DNA of 64,000 nt from Microbacterium yannicii (lineage in GTDB: Bacteria > Actinomycetota > Actinomycetes > Actinomycetales > Microbacteriaceae): positions 43,573 to 107,572 of the forward strand of contig NZ_JAMXMB010000039.1 in assembly GCF_024055635.1 (NCBI RefSeq), given 5' to 3'. Positions 8,026 to 16,343 of the stretch are shown one piece after another. A program made the translations under genes and the position numbers. Position 1 is the stretch's first letter; each line of letters begins with the position of its first letter. The notes below the pieces were generated by a model. That model did not search any database. It was not told the DNA's origin and saw only the letters and a list, made by a program, of their open reading frames with translations.

Positions 8026-8991
8026 TCAGTCGGCCGACTTGATGACGAACTGGGACGTCGGCGGCGCGGAGTCGTCTCCGGGCCGGTAGATGTCGGGCTC
8101 GAAGTAAATCACGCGCGCCGCAGGCACCGCGGCGCGCACACGAGCCTCGACACGATCGATGTCAGCGGCGATCTGCGCGAGCGGTGCGTCGGCGGCGAAG
8201 CCGAGCTTGGCGGCGACGAGCAGCTCGTCAGGCCCGAGGTAGAGCGTCTTGATGTGGATGAGCTTCACGACTTCGGGCCCCGCGGCGATGGCGTCGACGA
8301 TGCGCTGCTGATCGGCATCCGTCGCGCCCTCGCCCACCAGCAGGCTCTTCGTCTCGATGCCGAGCGTGATCGCGACCAGGATCAGGAGCGTGCCGATCAT
8401 GAGCGTGCCGATCGCGTCGAAGATCGGGTTGTGCGTGATCACGGTCATGCCGACGCCGAAGAGCGCGAACACCAGACCGGTCAGTGCGGCGACGTCTTCG
8501 AGCAGGACGACCGGCAGTTCGGGGGCCTTCGCGTGCCGCACGAAGGCGACCCAGGACTGGCCCTTCGCCCGCAGATGGTTGCTCTCCTTGACGGCGGTGC
8601 GCAGCGAGAACGACTCCAGCACGATCGCCACGAGGAGCACGGCGATGGGGATCCAGGCGTTCTCGAGCTCGTGCGGATGCGTCAGCTTCTCGACGCCCTC
8701 GTAGATCGAGAACAGTCCGCCGACCGAGAACAGGATGATCGACACGACGAACGCGTACACGTAGCGTTCGCGGCCGTAGCCGAACGGGTGGTCGCTGTCG
8801 GCCTTCTTCTTCGCCTGCCGTCCGCCCAGCATCAGCAGCAGCTGGTTGCCGGAGTCGGCGACCGAGTGGATCGCCTCGGCGAGCATCGACGCCGATCCCG
8901 AGAGGAACCAGGCCACGAACTTCGCCAGGGCGATGCCCATATTCGCCAGGAACGCCGCGAGGATCGCCTTGCCGCCACCGGATGCACTCAT
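8026..8991 (-). CDS. cation diffusion facilitator family metal exporter
   Basis: Membrane antiporter of 321 aa that exports divalent metal ions such as Zn, Co, Fe or Mn in exchange for protons. The metal-site motif HSVAD in the second helix, the DHPFGYGRERY block and six hydrophobic segments are followed by a cytoplasmic C-terminal domain of about 90 residues. The motif set resembles the Zn/Co branch, but metal choice cannot be read safely. The ATG at 8991 is preceded at 7 nt by TAGACT on the minus strand, a leaderless arrangement. It stands alone. Confidence 0.9.
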   Translation of the reverse strand: MSASGGGKAILAAFLANMGIALAKFVAWFLSGSASMLAEAIHSVADSGNQLLLMLGGRQAKKKADSDHPFGYGRERYVYAFVVSIILFSVGGLFSIYEGVEKLTHPHELENAWIPIAVLLVAIVLESFSLRTAVKESNHLRAKGQSWVAFVRHAKAPELPVVLLEDVAALTGLVFALFGVGMTVITHNPIFDAIGTLMIGTLLILVAITLGIETKSLLVGEGATDADQQRIVDAIAAGPEVVKLIHIKTLYLGPDELLVAAKLGFAADAPLAQIAADIDRVEARVRAAVPAARVIYFEPDIYRPGDDSAPPTSQFVIKSAD

Positions 8992-8998
8992 GCCGACG

Positions 8999-9004
8999 AG
9001 TCTA
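8999..9004 (-). promoter_or_regulatory. -10 box of the leaderless metal exporter transcript
   Basis: TAGACT on the minus strand, 7 nt upstream of the ATG at 8991. Confidence 0.45.
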
Positions 9005-9080
9005 CGGATGCCGGGCGCGCGGTTCGCGCGCCAGGCGAGGGTTCGCAGCGGGTCGCCTCGGCCGGCGCCGGCGGCGGGCG

Positions 9081-10193
9081 TCAGTCGGAGGAGCGGAGGA
9101 TGATCGCCTCGGTCGGTGGCGCCGGATCGTGGCGGCGACCGACGTAGCCGATCACCTCGAGCAGCGCATGGCGGAACTCGGCCGGGCGTTCGAGGTGTGG
9201 CGTGTGGCCGGTTCCCTCGAGGGTCACCTCGGTGACCGCGCCGCCCGCCTCGGCGTAGCGATCGAGCACGTCGCGCGTCTGCGACACCATCTCCTGTGCC
9301 GGTGCGAGCTCGTCCCCCGGCCAGCCCGGGACGATGCCGAGCTTTCCGAGGTTGTTGAGGTCGTAGAACGACGCGTCCGAGACGATCGCGTCCAGGGTGC
9401 CGTGGATCCAGAGGATCGCCGGCTTCACGGCGAGATCGACGATGCCCGACACATCGAAGTGCGCCGGGGTCATCGTGTTGAGAACGCCGATGTCGCCCGC
9501 AGCGAAGCCGGGCCAGTTCTCGCTCGATACCGCGTCGCCCGGGTAATTGCCGGTGGCCGTCGACGTCGTCAGCATCGACTCGACCCAGAGGTCCTCATGC
9601 GCGGTCTCGAACCCTGACGCGACATAGCCGCTGCGGAAGACGTTCCGCGGCGACGTCGGGGCGTCCGCGGTCGTGTCGTGATCGATCAGGCGCTGCACGA
9701 AGTCGGGGTTCGCGCCGCCGCCGCCGCATCCGGCGTCGTCATCGGTGAGCCGCGAGCCGTCGCGGCGCGTGCCGCCGAAGCCGTAGGGCGACACGGGGGC
9801 CTGCAGGGTCAGACTCAGGACCGGGTGATCGAGTGCGTACTGCATGATCACGCCGCCGCCCATCGACCACCCGACGAGGTGAGCGGTCGGGATGCCGAGG
9901 GCCTCCAGCGTGGACTGCACATCGTCGCTGAAGTCGCGCACACCACGGGTCGCGTCGATCGGGGCGTGCTCGGTACCGCCGAAGCCGCGCAGGTCGATCG
10001 CGATGACCCGGAGGTCGGTCGGGAGGTCGAGCATCAGCTCCTGCCAGAACAACGCCGACGAGACGTTGCCGTGGATCAGCACCACGGTGCGATCCGGGGG
10101 CGTCGCGGGATCGTCGCCCGCGCGTTCCAGCACGTTGACGGTCAGACCCGGCGTCTCTACGCTGCGTGCCTCGATGCCGTCGAAGAGGGTCAT
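9081..10193 (-). CDS. alpha/beta-hydrolase fold protein
   Basis: Soluble hydrolase of 370 aa. It has the oxyanion HGNVSS motif (about residue 40), the elbow GWSMGG carrying the nucleophile serine, and a C-terminal GTGHTPHLE block with the catalytic histidine. A cap insertion between strands 6 and 7 includes a glycine/cysteine-rich CGGGGANP stretch. The substrate is unknown; esterase or haloalkane-dehalogenase-like enzymes share this layout. The ATG at 10193 is preferred because GGGAGG lies 8 nt before it; the frame extends 15 codons further upstream without a better start. Confidence 0.8.
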   Translation of the reverse strand: MTLFDGIEARSVETPGLTVNVLERAGDDPATPPDRTVVLIHGNVSSALFWQELMLDLPTDLRVIAIDLRGFGGTEHAPIDATRGVRDFSDDVQSTLEALGIPTAHLVGWSMGGGVIMQYALDHPVLSLTLQAPVSPYGFGGTRRDGSRLTDDDAGCGGGGANPDFVQRLIDHDTTADAPTSPRNVFRSGYVASGFETAHEDLWVESMLTTSTATGNYPGDAVSSENWPGFAAGDIGVLNTMTPAHFDVSGIVDLAVKPAILWIHGTLDAIVSDASFYDLNNLGKLGIVPGWPGDELAPAQEMVSQTRDVLDRYAEAGGAVTEVTLEGTGHTPHLERPAEFRHALLEVIGYVGRRHDPAPPTEAIILRSSD

Positions 10194-10337
10194 GTCGGAA
10201 GCCTCCCACCTCATGCGGGAGCCCCTGCGTCCCCGCACTCCGAGGATAGACCGGGGCGCCGTCTCGGCGGACGGGCTTTCGATGACGGATGCCGCAGCGC
10301 CGGCGCCGGCCGGCCCCGGCGCTGCGGGACCCGGTGC

Positions 10338-11009
10338 TCACTCCTCGGCTGCGGCGGCCGGCTCTCCCGTGTAGAAGGCGTAGGTGTTGTCGGCCGCGCG
10401 GGCGGCGATCGCGGGGTCGGCCCCGTCGGCGGCGTGCGCCGCGGCCCAGGCGTCGGCGGCACCGCGGTAGAACGCCCTGCCCTCGTCGGTGAGCGCCCAC
10501 GCCCCGGCCTCTGCGGGCGAGGGTCCGTCGCCGCCGGTCAGGTGGAGCTCAAGGCCCAGCAGGCCGCCGTCCCACCCGACGCCCGTCGCACCCGGACCGT
10601 AGACGTCCCAGAACTCGGCGGGCGCGTCGTCCGTACGAGCGACGTGCTCGAGCTCGAACCGTGTCGCATCCGACCCCTCGGCGGTCAGGCGCACGGTGAG
10701 CCACGTCACGCCGCCGCCGAACTCCCAGGTCGCCCGGAAACGGGCGGATCCGTTCTGGGGCGGTGCGCACTCCTGGATCTCACCTCCGGCGTTGCCTTCG
10801 ATCTGATAGCGGCCGCCGAGCCGGAGATCGCCCGAGATCGGCAGGAACCACCGTGCGATCCGCGCCGCGCTGGTGACGGCATCCCACACGTCGTCGATCG
10901 GGGACGGGTACGTCTGCGCGAGCGTCTGCACCCGCGCCGCGTAGCCGTCGATCTCTTCGCTCGCGATCTCGCGGGTCACCGCGTCGAGCTGGTGCTGTAC
11001 GTCGACCAT
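10338..11009 (-). CDS. SRPBCC (AHSA1/START-like) domain protein
   Basis: Protein of 223 aa with one START-like ligand-binding domain, recognised by YPSPIDDVWDAVT near residue 33 and the following R-I-RWF-PI-GDLR-GGRY pattern. AHSA1-like proteins bind hydrophobic ligands in a helix-grip cavity and often pair with ArsR repressors in actinobacteria, as here. Start at the ATG 11009 with GGAGGA 6 nt upstream. It lies 1 nt behind the ArsR stop (TGA-C-ATG), so the pair is a coupled operon and this protein is probably the effector side. The ligand is unknown. Confidence 0.8.
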   Translation of the reverse strand: MVDVQHQLDAVTREIASEEIDGYAARVQTLAQTYPSPIDDVWDAVTSAARIARWFLPISGDLRLGGRYQIEGNAGGEIQECAPPQNGSARFRATWEFGGGVTWLTVRLTAEGSDATRFELEHVARTDDAPAEFWDVYGPGATGVGWDGGLLGLELHLTGGDGPSPAEAGAWALTDEGRAFYRGAADAWAAAHAADGADPAIAARAADNTYAFYTGEPAAAAEE

Positions 11010-11010
11010 G

Positions 11011-11472
11011 TCATTCCTCCTGAGGGTCGGTCGTGCCGGATTCATGGGTGTCGGATTCATCGATGTCGGATTCGTGGGTGACGGCGTCTTCGGTGCCGGC
11101 GTCTTCGGTGTCGGCGTCCGACTGCTGCTCGGCAGCGAGCCGTCGCCGCCGCCGCCCTCGGGCGAGCTCGGTGCCCAGAGCGTCGAGGTGCGGCTGCCAG
11201 AAGCGCCGGAAGGGGTCGAACCACGCGGCGGCGCTCGCGAGCTGCTCGGGCGCGATCGCGTAGAGCCGCCGGACGCCGTCGGGCCGGACGGTGGCGAACC
11301 CCGATTCCCGCAGCACGCGGAGGTGCTGCGAGACCGCGGGCTGCGAGATGCCGAACTCGCGCTGCACGTCTTCGCCGATCTCGCCGGCGCTGCGCTCGCC
11401 CTCCGCGAGGAGTTCGAGAATGCGCCGGCGCACCGGATCGCCGAGGATGTCGAGTGCGTGCACAAGGTCCAT
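11011..11472 (-). CDS. ArsR-family winged-helix repressor with an acidic tail
   Basis: Regulator of 153 aa from the ATG at 11472. The winged helix spans residues 1-90 with the recognition helix in GISQPAVSQHLRVLRE. No metal-binding cysteine pair is present, so it is of the non-metal ArsR type usually found beside SRPBCC genes. The last 35 or so residues are a low-complexity acidic run of Thr, Glu, Ser, Asp and His built from short repeats (EDAGTEDAV, ESDIDESDTHES), probably disordered. It likely controls its own operon through the palindrome just upstream of the start. An in-frame TTG at 11499 would add nine residues but lies inside that palindromic region. Confidence 0.85.
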   Translation of the reverse strand: MDLVHALDILGDPVRRRILELLAEGERSAGEIGEDVQREFGISQPAVSQHLRVLRESGFATVRPDGVRRLYAIAPEQLASAAAWFDPFRRFWQPHLDALGTELARGRRRRRLAAEQQSDADTEDAGTEDAVTHESDIDESDTHESGTTDPQEE

Positions 11473-11485
11473 GATTGCGTCGCGG

Positions 11486-11495
11486 CTTATATAAG
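11486..11495. promoter_or_regulatory. palindromic site upstream of arsR-type gene
   Basis: CTTATATAAG is a perfect 10 bp palindrome in an unusually AT-rich patch 14 bp before the ATG at 11472. It could be the autoregulatory operator and overlap the promoter. Confidence 0.35.
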
Positions 11496-11534
11496 TCAAG
11501 CATTAATTCCGCGAGCATTCTGGGAACCCGCTCG

Positions 11535-11540
11535 TAGGAT
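11535..11540 (+). promoter_or_regulatory. -10 box of a leaderless proC transcript
   Basis: TAGGAT, exactly 6 nt before the proC ATG, with no Shine-Dalgarno sequence. Confidence 0.5.
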
Positions 11541-11546
11541 GACGCC

Positions 11547-12392
11547 ATGGCTGCAGCAGATTCCGCCCTCCCGCCCATCGCGATCCTCGGCGCCGGATCG
11601 ATGGGCGGCGCGATCGCGCGGGGCCTGTCGCGTTCCGGTCTGGCAACCCTGGGAGTGACGACCACGAACCGCTCGCGCGCGAAGGCGGCCGAGCTCGACG
11701 GTCTCGAGGCAGTGACGAGCCTCGCGCTCGAGGAGCATCCGACGGGGAACACGGATGCCGCGGCCGCCGCCGACATCGTGCTCGTGGGGGTGAAACCGGC
11801 GATGGTCCCGGACCTGCTCCGCGAGATCGCCCCGGCGCTGCGGCCCGGCGCCATCGTCGTGAGCCTCGCCGCCGGAGTCACGATCGCGACGTTCGAGGAG
11901 CGCCTCGGCGACGGCGTCGCGGTGCTGCGATCCATGCCCAATACGCCGGCCCTCGTCGGGCGCGGCGTCACCGGACTCGCTGCCGGCTCACGGGCGGACG
12001 CCGCGGCCGTCGCCACGGCCCGTCGGCTGTTCGAGACCGTCGGAACCGTCATCGAGGTGCCCGAATCCCAGATCGATGCGCTCTCCACCATCTCGGGCTC
12101 CGGTCCGGCGTACTTCTTCCTCCTCGTGGAGGAGTTCACGAAGGCGGCCGCCGGCAAGGGCTTCTCCGACGCCGAGGCCCGGCTCATGGCCGAGCAGACG
12201 TTCATCGGCGCAGCGGCGCTGCTCGAGGCATCCGGTGACGACCCCGCCGAGCTGCGCCGGCGGGTGACGAGTCCGAAGGGCACGACGGAGCGGGCGATCG
12301 CCGTGTTCCAGGAGGCACGTCTCGACGACGTCTTCGTGGCGGCGACGGACGCGGCGCTGGCGCGTGCCCGGGAACTCGCCCAGGGCCGATGA
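11547..12392 (+). CDS. proC: pyrroline-5-carboxylate reductase
   Basis: Last step of proline synthesis: reduces 1-pyrroline-5-carboxylate with NAD(P)H. It has a Rossmann motif AILGAGSMGGAIARGL (residues 10-25), the RSMPNTPALVG substrate segment, and the family signature region SGSGPAYFF with the following helix. Length 281 aa is usual, and the C-terminal dimer domain ends in TSPKGTTERAI. The start is an ATG in leaderless position. Confidence 0.95.
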   Translation: MAAADSALPPIAILGAGSMGGAIARGLSRSGLATLGVTTTNRSRAKAAELDGLEAVTSLALEEHPTGNTDAAAAADIVLVGVKPAMVPDLLREIAPALRPGAIVVSLAAGVTIATFEERLGDGVAVLRSMPNTPALVGRGVTGLAAGSRADAAAVATARRLFETVGTVIEVPESQIDALSTISGSGPAYFFLLVEEFTKAAAGKGFSDAEARLMAEQTFIGAAALLEASGDDPAELRRRVTSPKGTTERAIAVFQEARLDDVFVAATDAALARARELAQGR

Positions 12393-12407
12393 GCCCTCCG
12401 CGGCGTG

Positions 12408-12800
12408 TCAGTCGCGGGGCTGCTTCATGTACCACTCGGTGAACGAGCGAGCCCGTCCGTCCTCGTCGAGGTCGACGACCCAGAGGTTGCGGTAGATGCG
12501 CCCGTCGGGCAGGTCGTCGTTCGGGGCGTAGTCGGTGCGCGCGTCCACGAAGACGCGGGCGCCGTCGATGCCGGCGATCTCCCACTCGAACTCGTACGTG
12601 CCCGGCTCGTCGCGTGCCTCCAGCCAGCCCGCGACGATGGCGTCGGCGCCGGCCCACGGATCGCCCCACGGCTTCGTGAAGTAGGCGGCGTCCTCGGTGA
12701 ACAGGGCCCGGATGTCATCGGGCTCGTTCGTCTTCCACGCGTTCTCGTAGGCTTCGACCCATCGCCGGGCCGCGGCATCCGTCCTGTTGCGCTCTGTCAT
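12408..12800 (-). CDS. NTF2-like (SnoaL-type) domain protein
   Basis: Small alpha+beta barrel protein of 130 aa. The pattern WVEAYENAWKTN-PDDI-ALFTEDA followed by WAGADAIV is typical of the NTF2-like superfamily, which includes ketosteroid isomerase-like enzymes and many small-ligand binders of unknown role. No catalytic residues can be assigned. The start ATG has CATACT 6 nt upstream on the minus strand, so it appears leaderless and separately transcribed. Confidence 0.75.
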   Translation of the reverse strand: MTERNRTDAAARRWVEAYENAWKTNEPDDIRALFTEDAAYFTKPWGDPWAGADAIVAGWLEARDEPGTYEFEWEIAGIDGARVFVDARTDYAPNDDLPDGRIYRNLWVVDLDEDGRARSFTEWYMKQPRD

Positions 12801-12806
12801 GCCGCG

Positions 12807-12812
12807 AGTATG
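12807..12812 (-). promoter_or_regulatory. -10 box of the leaderless NTF2-like transcript
   Basis: CATACT on the minus strand, 6 nt before the ATG at 12800. Confidence 0.4.
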
Positions 12813-12842
12813 CCGCGCGGCGGGGACATCCGGGAGGGGGTC

Positions 12843-13514
12843 TCAGCGCTCGAGCGACGCGAAGCGCTCGATGTCGGAGTTCGTTCCCGACACGATGATG
12901 AGGTCGTGGTTGGTGACGACGGTGTTCGCCTCGGCGTAGCGGAACGGCTTGCCCGGGCTCTTCACGCCCACCACGGTGACGTTGTACTTCGTGCGCACTC
13001 CGGACTCGTTGAGTCCGACGCCGCGGATGAACTTGGGCGGGTACAGCTTCGCGAGCGCGAAGTCGTCGTCGAAGCGGATGAAGTCGAGCATGCGGCCGCT
13101 GACGAGGTGGGCGACGCGCTCGCCGGCCTCCCGCTCGGGGTAGATGACGTGGTTGGCGCCGACGCGGGCGAGGATCTTGCCGTGCGACTGCGACACCGCC
13201 TTGGCCCAGATCTGCGGCACCTTCAAGTCGACCAGGTTGGCCGTGATGAGGACGGATGCCTCGATCGATGAGCCGACCGCGACGACGGCTACCGAGAAGT
13301 CCTGCGCCCCGATCTGCTTGAGCGCGTCGATGTTCTTGGCATCGGCCTGCACCGTGTGGGTGACGCGCTCCGACCACTTCTGCACGAGATCGAGGTTCTC
13401 GTCGATCGCGAGCACCTCGCGATCGAGCCGATCGAGCTCACCCGCGCAGGCGGCGCCGAATCGACCGAGGCCGATCACGAGAACGGGCGCATCGCCCCTG
13501 ATTCGCTCAACCAA
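12843..13514 (-). CDS. TrkA/KtrA-family potassium uptake regulatory subunit
   Basis: Cytosolic gating subunit of 223 aa. The N-terminal RCK domain has a Rossmann motif LVIGLGRFGAACA and the nucleotide-binding acidic end AIDEN; the C-terminal RCK_C domain begins near residue 140. It binds nucleotides and forms a ring on the TrkH/KtrB channel. The gene overlaps the upstream channel gene by 8 bp, so the two form a complete one-operon K+ uptake system. One RCK_N domain makes it KtrA-like rather than the duplicated TrkA of E. coli. Confidence 0.9.
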   Translation of the reverse strand: MVERIRGDAPVLVIGLGRFGAACAGELDRLDREVLAIDENLDLVQKWSERVTHTVQADAKNIDALKQIGAQDFSVAVVAVGSSIEASVLITANLVDLKVPQIWAKAVSQSHGKILARVGANHVIYPEREAGERVAHLVSGRMLDFIRFDDDFALAKLYPPKFIRGVGLNESGVRTKYNVTVVGVKSPGKPFRYAEANTVVTNHDLIIVSGTNSDIERFASLER

Positions 13515-14955
13515 CGATCGGCCTTTCCACGGGCAGCGAATACAGCTGCGAACGGGTTGATGCGGCCACGGCCGCCGCGAGAGTCACTGTACCAACGCGA
13601 CCCATGACGATCGTGATCGCCAGCACATACACAGCGGGATCCGGGAGCGTCTCGGTGAGACCCGTCGACAACCCGACAGTGGCGAAGCCCGAGATGACGT
13701 CGAAGAGAACGTCGCCGAGGTCGGCTTTGGTGATCTGGGTGATGATGATCGTCGACAGCGCGACAATGGTGGATCCCCACGCCACGACCGACAGCGCGAC
13801 GCGCAGGACGTCGCTCGGGATGCGGCGGCCGAACACCTGGTTGGACGCACGGCCCTTCGCCTCGGACACGACCGCGAGCGCGATGACCGCCAGAGTCGTG
13901 ACCTTGATGCCGCCGGCCGTCGATGCCGAGCCGCCGCCGACGAACATGAGCATGCACGCGACAAGCAGGCTCGACTGATTCAGCTCACCGATGTCGAGGA
14001 TGGCGAAGCCGCCGGATCTCGTCATCGCCGAGAGGAAGAACGCCTGGAAGGTCGTGTCCCACGCGTCCTTCGTGCCCAGCGTCAGGAGGTTGTCGTACTC
14101 GAGGATCAGGAAGACCGCGCCGCCCAGAAAGAACAGCATCACCGTCGTGATGAGGGTGAGCTTCGCGTGCAGCGACCACCGACGCACCCTCCATCGCTCG
14201 CGGAGAAGCGTGTAGATGACGGGGAAGCCGATCGAGCCGAGGAACACGCCGGCCATGAGCACCGTCAGGAAGAAGTAGTCGTGCCGGAACGGCTCGAGAC
14301 CGTCGGCGTTCGGCGTGAACCCGGTGTTCGTGAACGACATCGCGGCGTAGAACGGGGCCTCCCATAGCGCGACGTGCCAGGGGACGCCGGCGATCAACAG
14401 CCCGGGGAACAGCAGGATCGCGAGGAACCCTTCGATGACGAGTGTCGACAGCGCCACCGTCGCGAGCAGGCTGCCGATCTGGCCGAGCTGCACGGTCTGG
14501 CCCTCGTTGACCGGTCCGCCGTGCGTGCGCAGGGGATTCGAGTCGCTGGCGGCGATGAGCTTGGCCCTCAGGCCCAGTCGGCGCGAGATCACCAGGCCCA
14601 GAATCGACGCGAGGGTCAAGACGCCGAGCGCACCGATCTGCACGCCGACGAAGACCAGCACATGACCGAACGCCGACCAGTGGGTGGCCATGTCGACCGT
14701 CGCGAGGCCGGTGACGCAGATGGTCGACACCGCCGTGAAGAAGGCATCGGCGAACGGAGTCACCTGACGGTCGGCCGCGGCGATGGGAAGCGAGAAGAGC
14801 CCTGTGAACAGCAGGATCAACGACAGGAAGATGAGGATCGCGAACCGGGCGGGGGAGCGCTGAGTCAGGTCGCGGAAGAACTCCATGAACGCGTGACCGA
14901 GTGCACGCAGGCGGCCCATGCCCGTGACGGGGGCGGCGCGCCTGCCATCCGTCAT
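13507..14955 (-). CDS. TrkH/KtrB-family potassium channel subunit
   Basis: Integral membrane K+ translocating subunit of 482 aa with four M1-P-M2-like repeats; P-loop segments include STICVTGL, SFTNTGF, MTRSGGF and GFATVGLSTG, each with the conserved filter glycine. AGGAGG 7 nt before the ATG at 14955 decides the start; an upstream ATG at 15030 would add 25 basic, non-membrane residues and leave only 34 bp to the divergent gene. Overlaps the RCK subunit gene. Confidence 0.9.
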   Translation of the reverse strand: MTDGRRAAPVTGMGRLRALGHAFMEFFRDLTQRSPARFAILIFLSLILLFTGLFSLPIAAADRQVTPFADAFFTAVSTICVTGLATVDMATHWSAFGHVLVFVGVQIGALGVLTLASILGLVISRRLGLRAKLIAASDSNPLRTHGGPVNEGQTVQLGQIGSLLATVALSTLVIEGFLAILLFPGLLIAGVPWHVALWEAPFYAAMSFTNTGFTPNADGLEPFRHDYFFLTVLMAGVFLGSIGFPVIYTLLRERWRVRRWSLHAKLTLITTVMLFFLGGAVFLILEYDNLLTLGTKDAWDTTFQAFFLSAMTRSGGFAILDIGELNQSSLLVACMLMFVGGGSASTAGGIKVTTLAVIALAVVSEAKGRASNQVFGRRIPSDVLRVALSVVAWGSTIVALSTIIITQITKADLGDVLFDVISGFATVGLSTGLTETLPDPAVYVLAITIVMGRVGTVTLAAAVAASTRSQLYSLPVERPIVG

Positions 14956-15052
14956 ACGGGTCCTCCTGGTGCGTGCGGGCTTCGTGAACCCAGCACCTGT
15001 GATTCGGTTGGGGGGCCGGTTGTTGCTCATGGTACTCCGCAGGGCTCCCGAC

Positions 15053-15058
15053 TAATCT
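15053..15058 (+). promoter_or_regulatory. -10 box of a leaderless ArsR-type transcript
   Basis: TAATCT, 6 nt before the ATG at 15065. Confidence 0.45.
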
Positions 15059-15064
15059 GAGCAC

Positions 15065-15478
15065 ATGGCGGACATCTTCGACGTGATCGCAGACGGAACG
15101 CGTCGCGACATCCTGCGACTGCTGCTCGACCGATCATCCGCCGGAGAACGCGGCACCAGCGTGTCGCACATCGTCACCGAGCTCGGCGCAAGCCAGCCGA
15201 CGGTGTCGAAGCACCTCAAGGTGCTGCGCGACGCGCATCTGGTCTCGGTGCGCGAAGAGGGGCAGCATCGCTACTACAGCCTCTCGGCCGAGCCCTTGGA
15301 CGAGGTCGACGACTGGCTCGTTCCCTTCCTCGACGGCGACGGCGATGGGGTGCTCGCCGGCGAAGGCGTCGCGGGTCTGCCCGACTCCGCCGCGCACGCG
15401 GCTGAAGTGGTCGGCCGGGCGGCCGCCTCCGCCAAGCACGCCTTCGAGAACGCCTTCAAGCGCCTCCCCGGGCGGTGA
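15065..15478 (+). CDS. ArsR-type winged-helix regulator
   Basis: Protein of 137 aa. Winged helix at residues 1-85: DGTRRDILRLLL, the recognition helix ASQPTVSKHLKVL and the wing VSVREEGQHRYYSL. There are no metal-binding cysteines. The C-terminal 45 residues are alanine-rich and probably helical (AEVVGRAAASAKHAFENAF). It is divergent from the TrkH/TrkA operon by 109 bp and may regulate it, which is only positional inference. Leaderless start. Confidence 0.8.
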   Translation: MADIFDVIADGTRRDILRLLLDRSSAGERGTSVSHIVTELGASQPTVSKHLKVLRDAHLVSVREEGQHRYYSLSAEPLDEVDDWLVPFLDGDGDGVLAGEGVAGLPDSAAHAAEVVGRAAASAKHAFENAFKRLPGR

Positions 15479-15480
15479 CG

Positions 15481-15525
15481 CTTCGAAAGGCTCAGGGACC
15501 GGGTTGGTCGCTGAGCCTGTCGAAG
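15481..15525. repeat. intergenic palindromic repeat (CTTCGA..GGCTCAG family)
   Basis: CTTCGAAAGGCTCAG (15481-15495) pairs with CTGAGCCTGTCGAAG (15511-15525) with one mismatch. It lies 2 bp after the ArsR-type stop and before a convergent gene, so it could also act as a terminator. It includes the core GGTCGCTGAG shared with the copies inside menB, ccdA and the MMPL gene. Confidence 0.8.
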
Positions 15526-15536
15526 CGCCCGCCGCG

Positions 15537-16343
15537 TTACCGGCGCCCGGCCTTGCGGCGGAACAGCCAGGCGCCCCACACGAACGAGGCGACGAGGATG
15601 CCGAGGCACCAGGCGATCGCCCAGCCGACGGTGTCGTCGACGGGCGTTCCCATCAGGAGGCCACGGATCGTCTCGATGATCGGCGTGACCGGCTGGTACT
15701 GCGCAACGCCTTGGAGCCACTCGGGCATCGTCTCGACGGGCACGTAGGCGCTCGACAGGTACGGCAGGAACAGGATGATGAAGCCGTAGCCGTTGGCGCC
15801 CTCGGGGCTGCCGGAGGCGAGCCCGATCGCCGCGAACAGGTACGTGATCGCGAGGATCCAGAGCGAGATCACCGCAACGGCGCCGGCCCAGCCCCAGAAC
15901 CCCGCGGTCGGGCGGAACCCCACGAGCAGCGCGACGCCGATCACGATGGCGGTCGCGAGGAGGTTCCGCAGCAGGCTCGCGACGACGTGCCCGGTGAGCA
16001 CGGCGCTCGCGCGCACCGGCATCGTACGGAACCGGTCGATGATGCCGGCCTTCATATCTCCCGCGACGTAGACGGCGGTCGAGGCGGCGCCGAAGCCGGC
16101 GCACGTGAGGATCACACCCGGTACGACGTAGTTCACGTAGTCGCCGGTGGGGTCGATCGCCCCACCGAACACCCACGTGAACATCAGCATGAGCATCACC
16201 GGCAGCATGATCGCCATCAGCAGCGACTCGCCGTCGCGCAGCGAGTGCAGGAGGCTGCGGCCGACGAAGACGCTCTCGGCGGTGAGCCCGCTCACCCGCG
16301 GACGCAGTGCGGGGATGGTCGGCGAGGCGGTGACAGTGGTCAT
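15537..16343 (-). CDS. ABC-2 type drug exporter permease (DrrB-like)
   Basis: Membrane subunit of 268 aa with six hydrophobic segments and the ABC-2 family pattern: an N-terminal cytoplasmic stretch, MLPVMLMLMFTWVFGGAI (TM1), the amphipathic IIDRFRTMPVRASAVL segment, and the FLPYLSSAYVPVETMPEWLQ loop before the last helices, as in daunorubicin/antibiotic exporters. It overlaps its ATPase gene (16340) by 4 bp and would form a heteromeric exporter. The exported drug or lipid is unknown. Confidence 0.9.
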   Translation of the reverse strand: MTTVTASPTIPALRPRVSGLTAESVFVGRSLLHSLRDGESLLMAIMLPVMLMLMFTWVFGGAIDPTGDYVNYVVPGVILTCAGFGAASTAVYVAGDMKAGIIDRFRTMPVRASAVLTGHVVASLLRNLLATAIVIGVALLVGFRPTAGFWGWAGAVAVISLWILAITYLFAAIGLASGSPEGANGYGFIILFLPYLSSAYVPVETMPEWLQGVAQYQPVTPIIETIRGLLMGTPVDDTVGWAIAWCLGILVASFVWGAWLFRRKAGRR

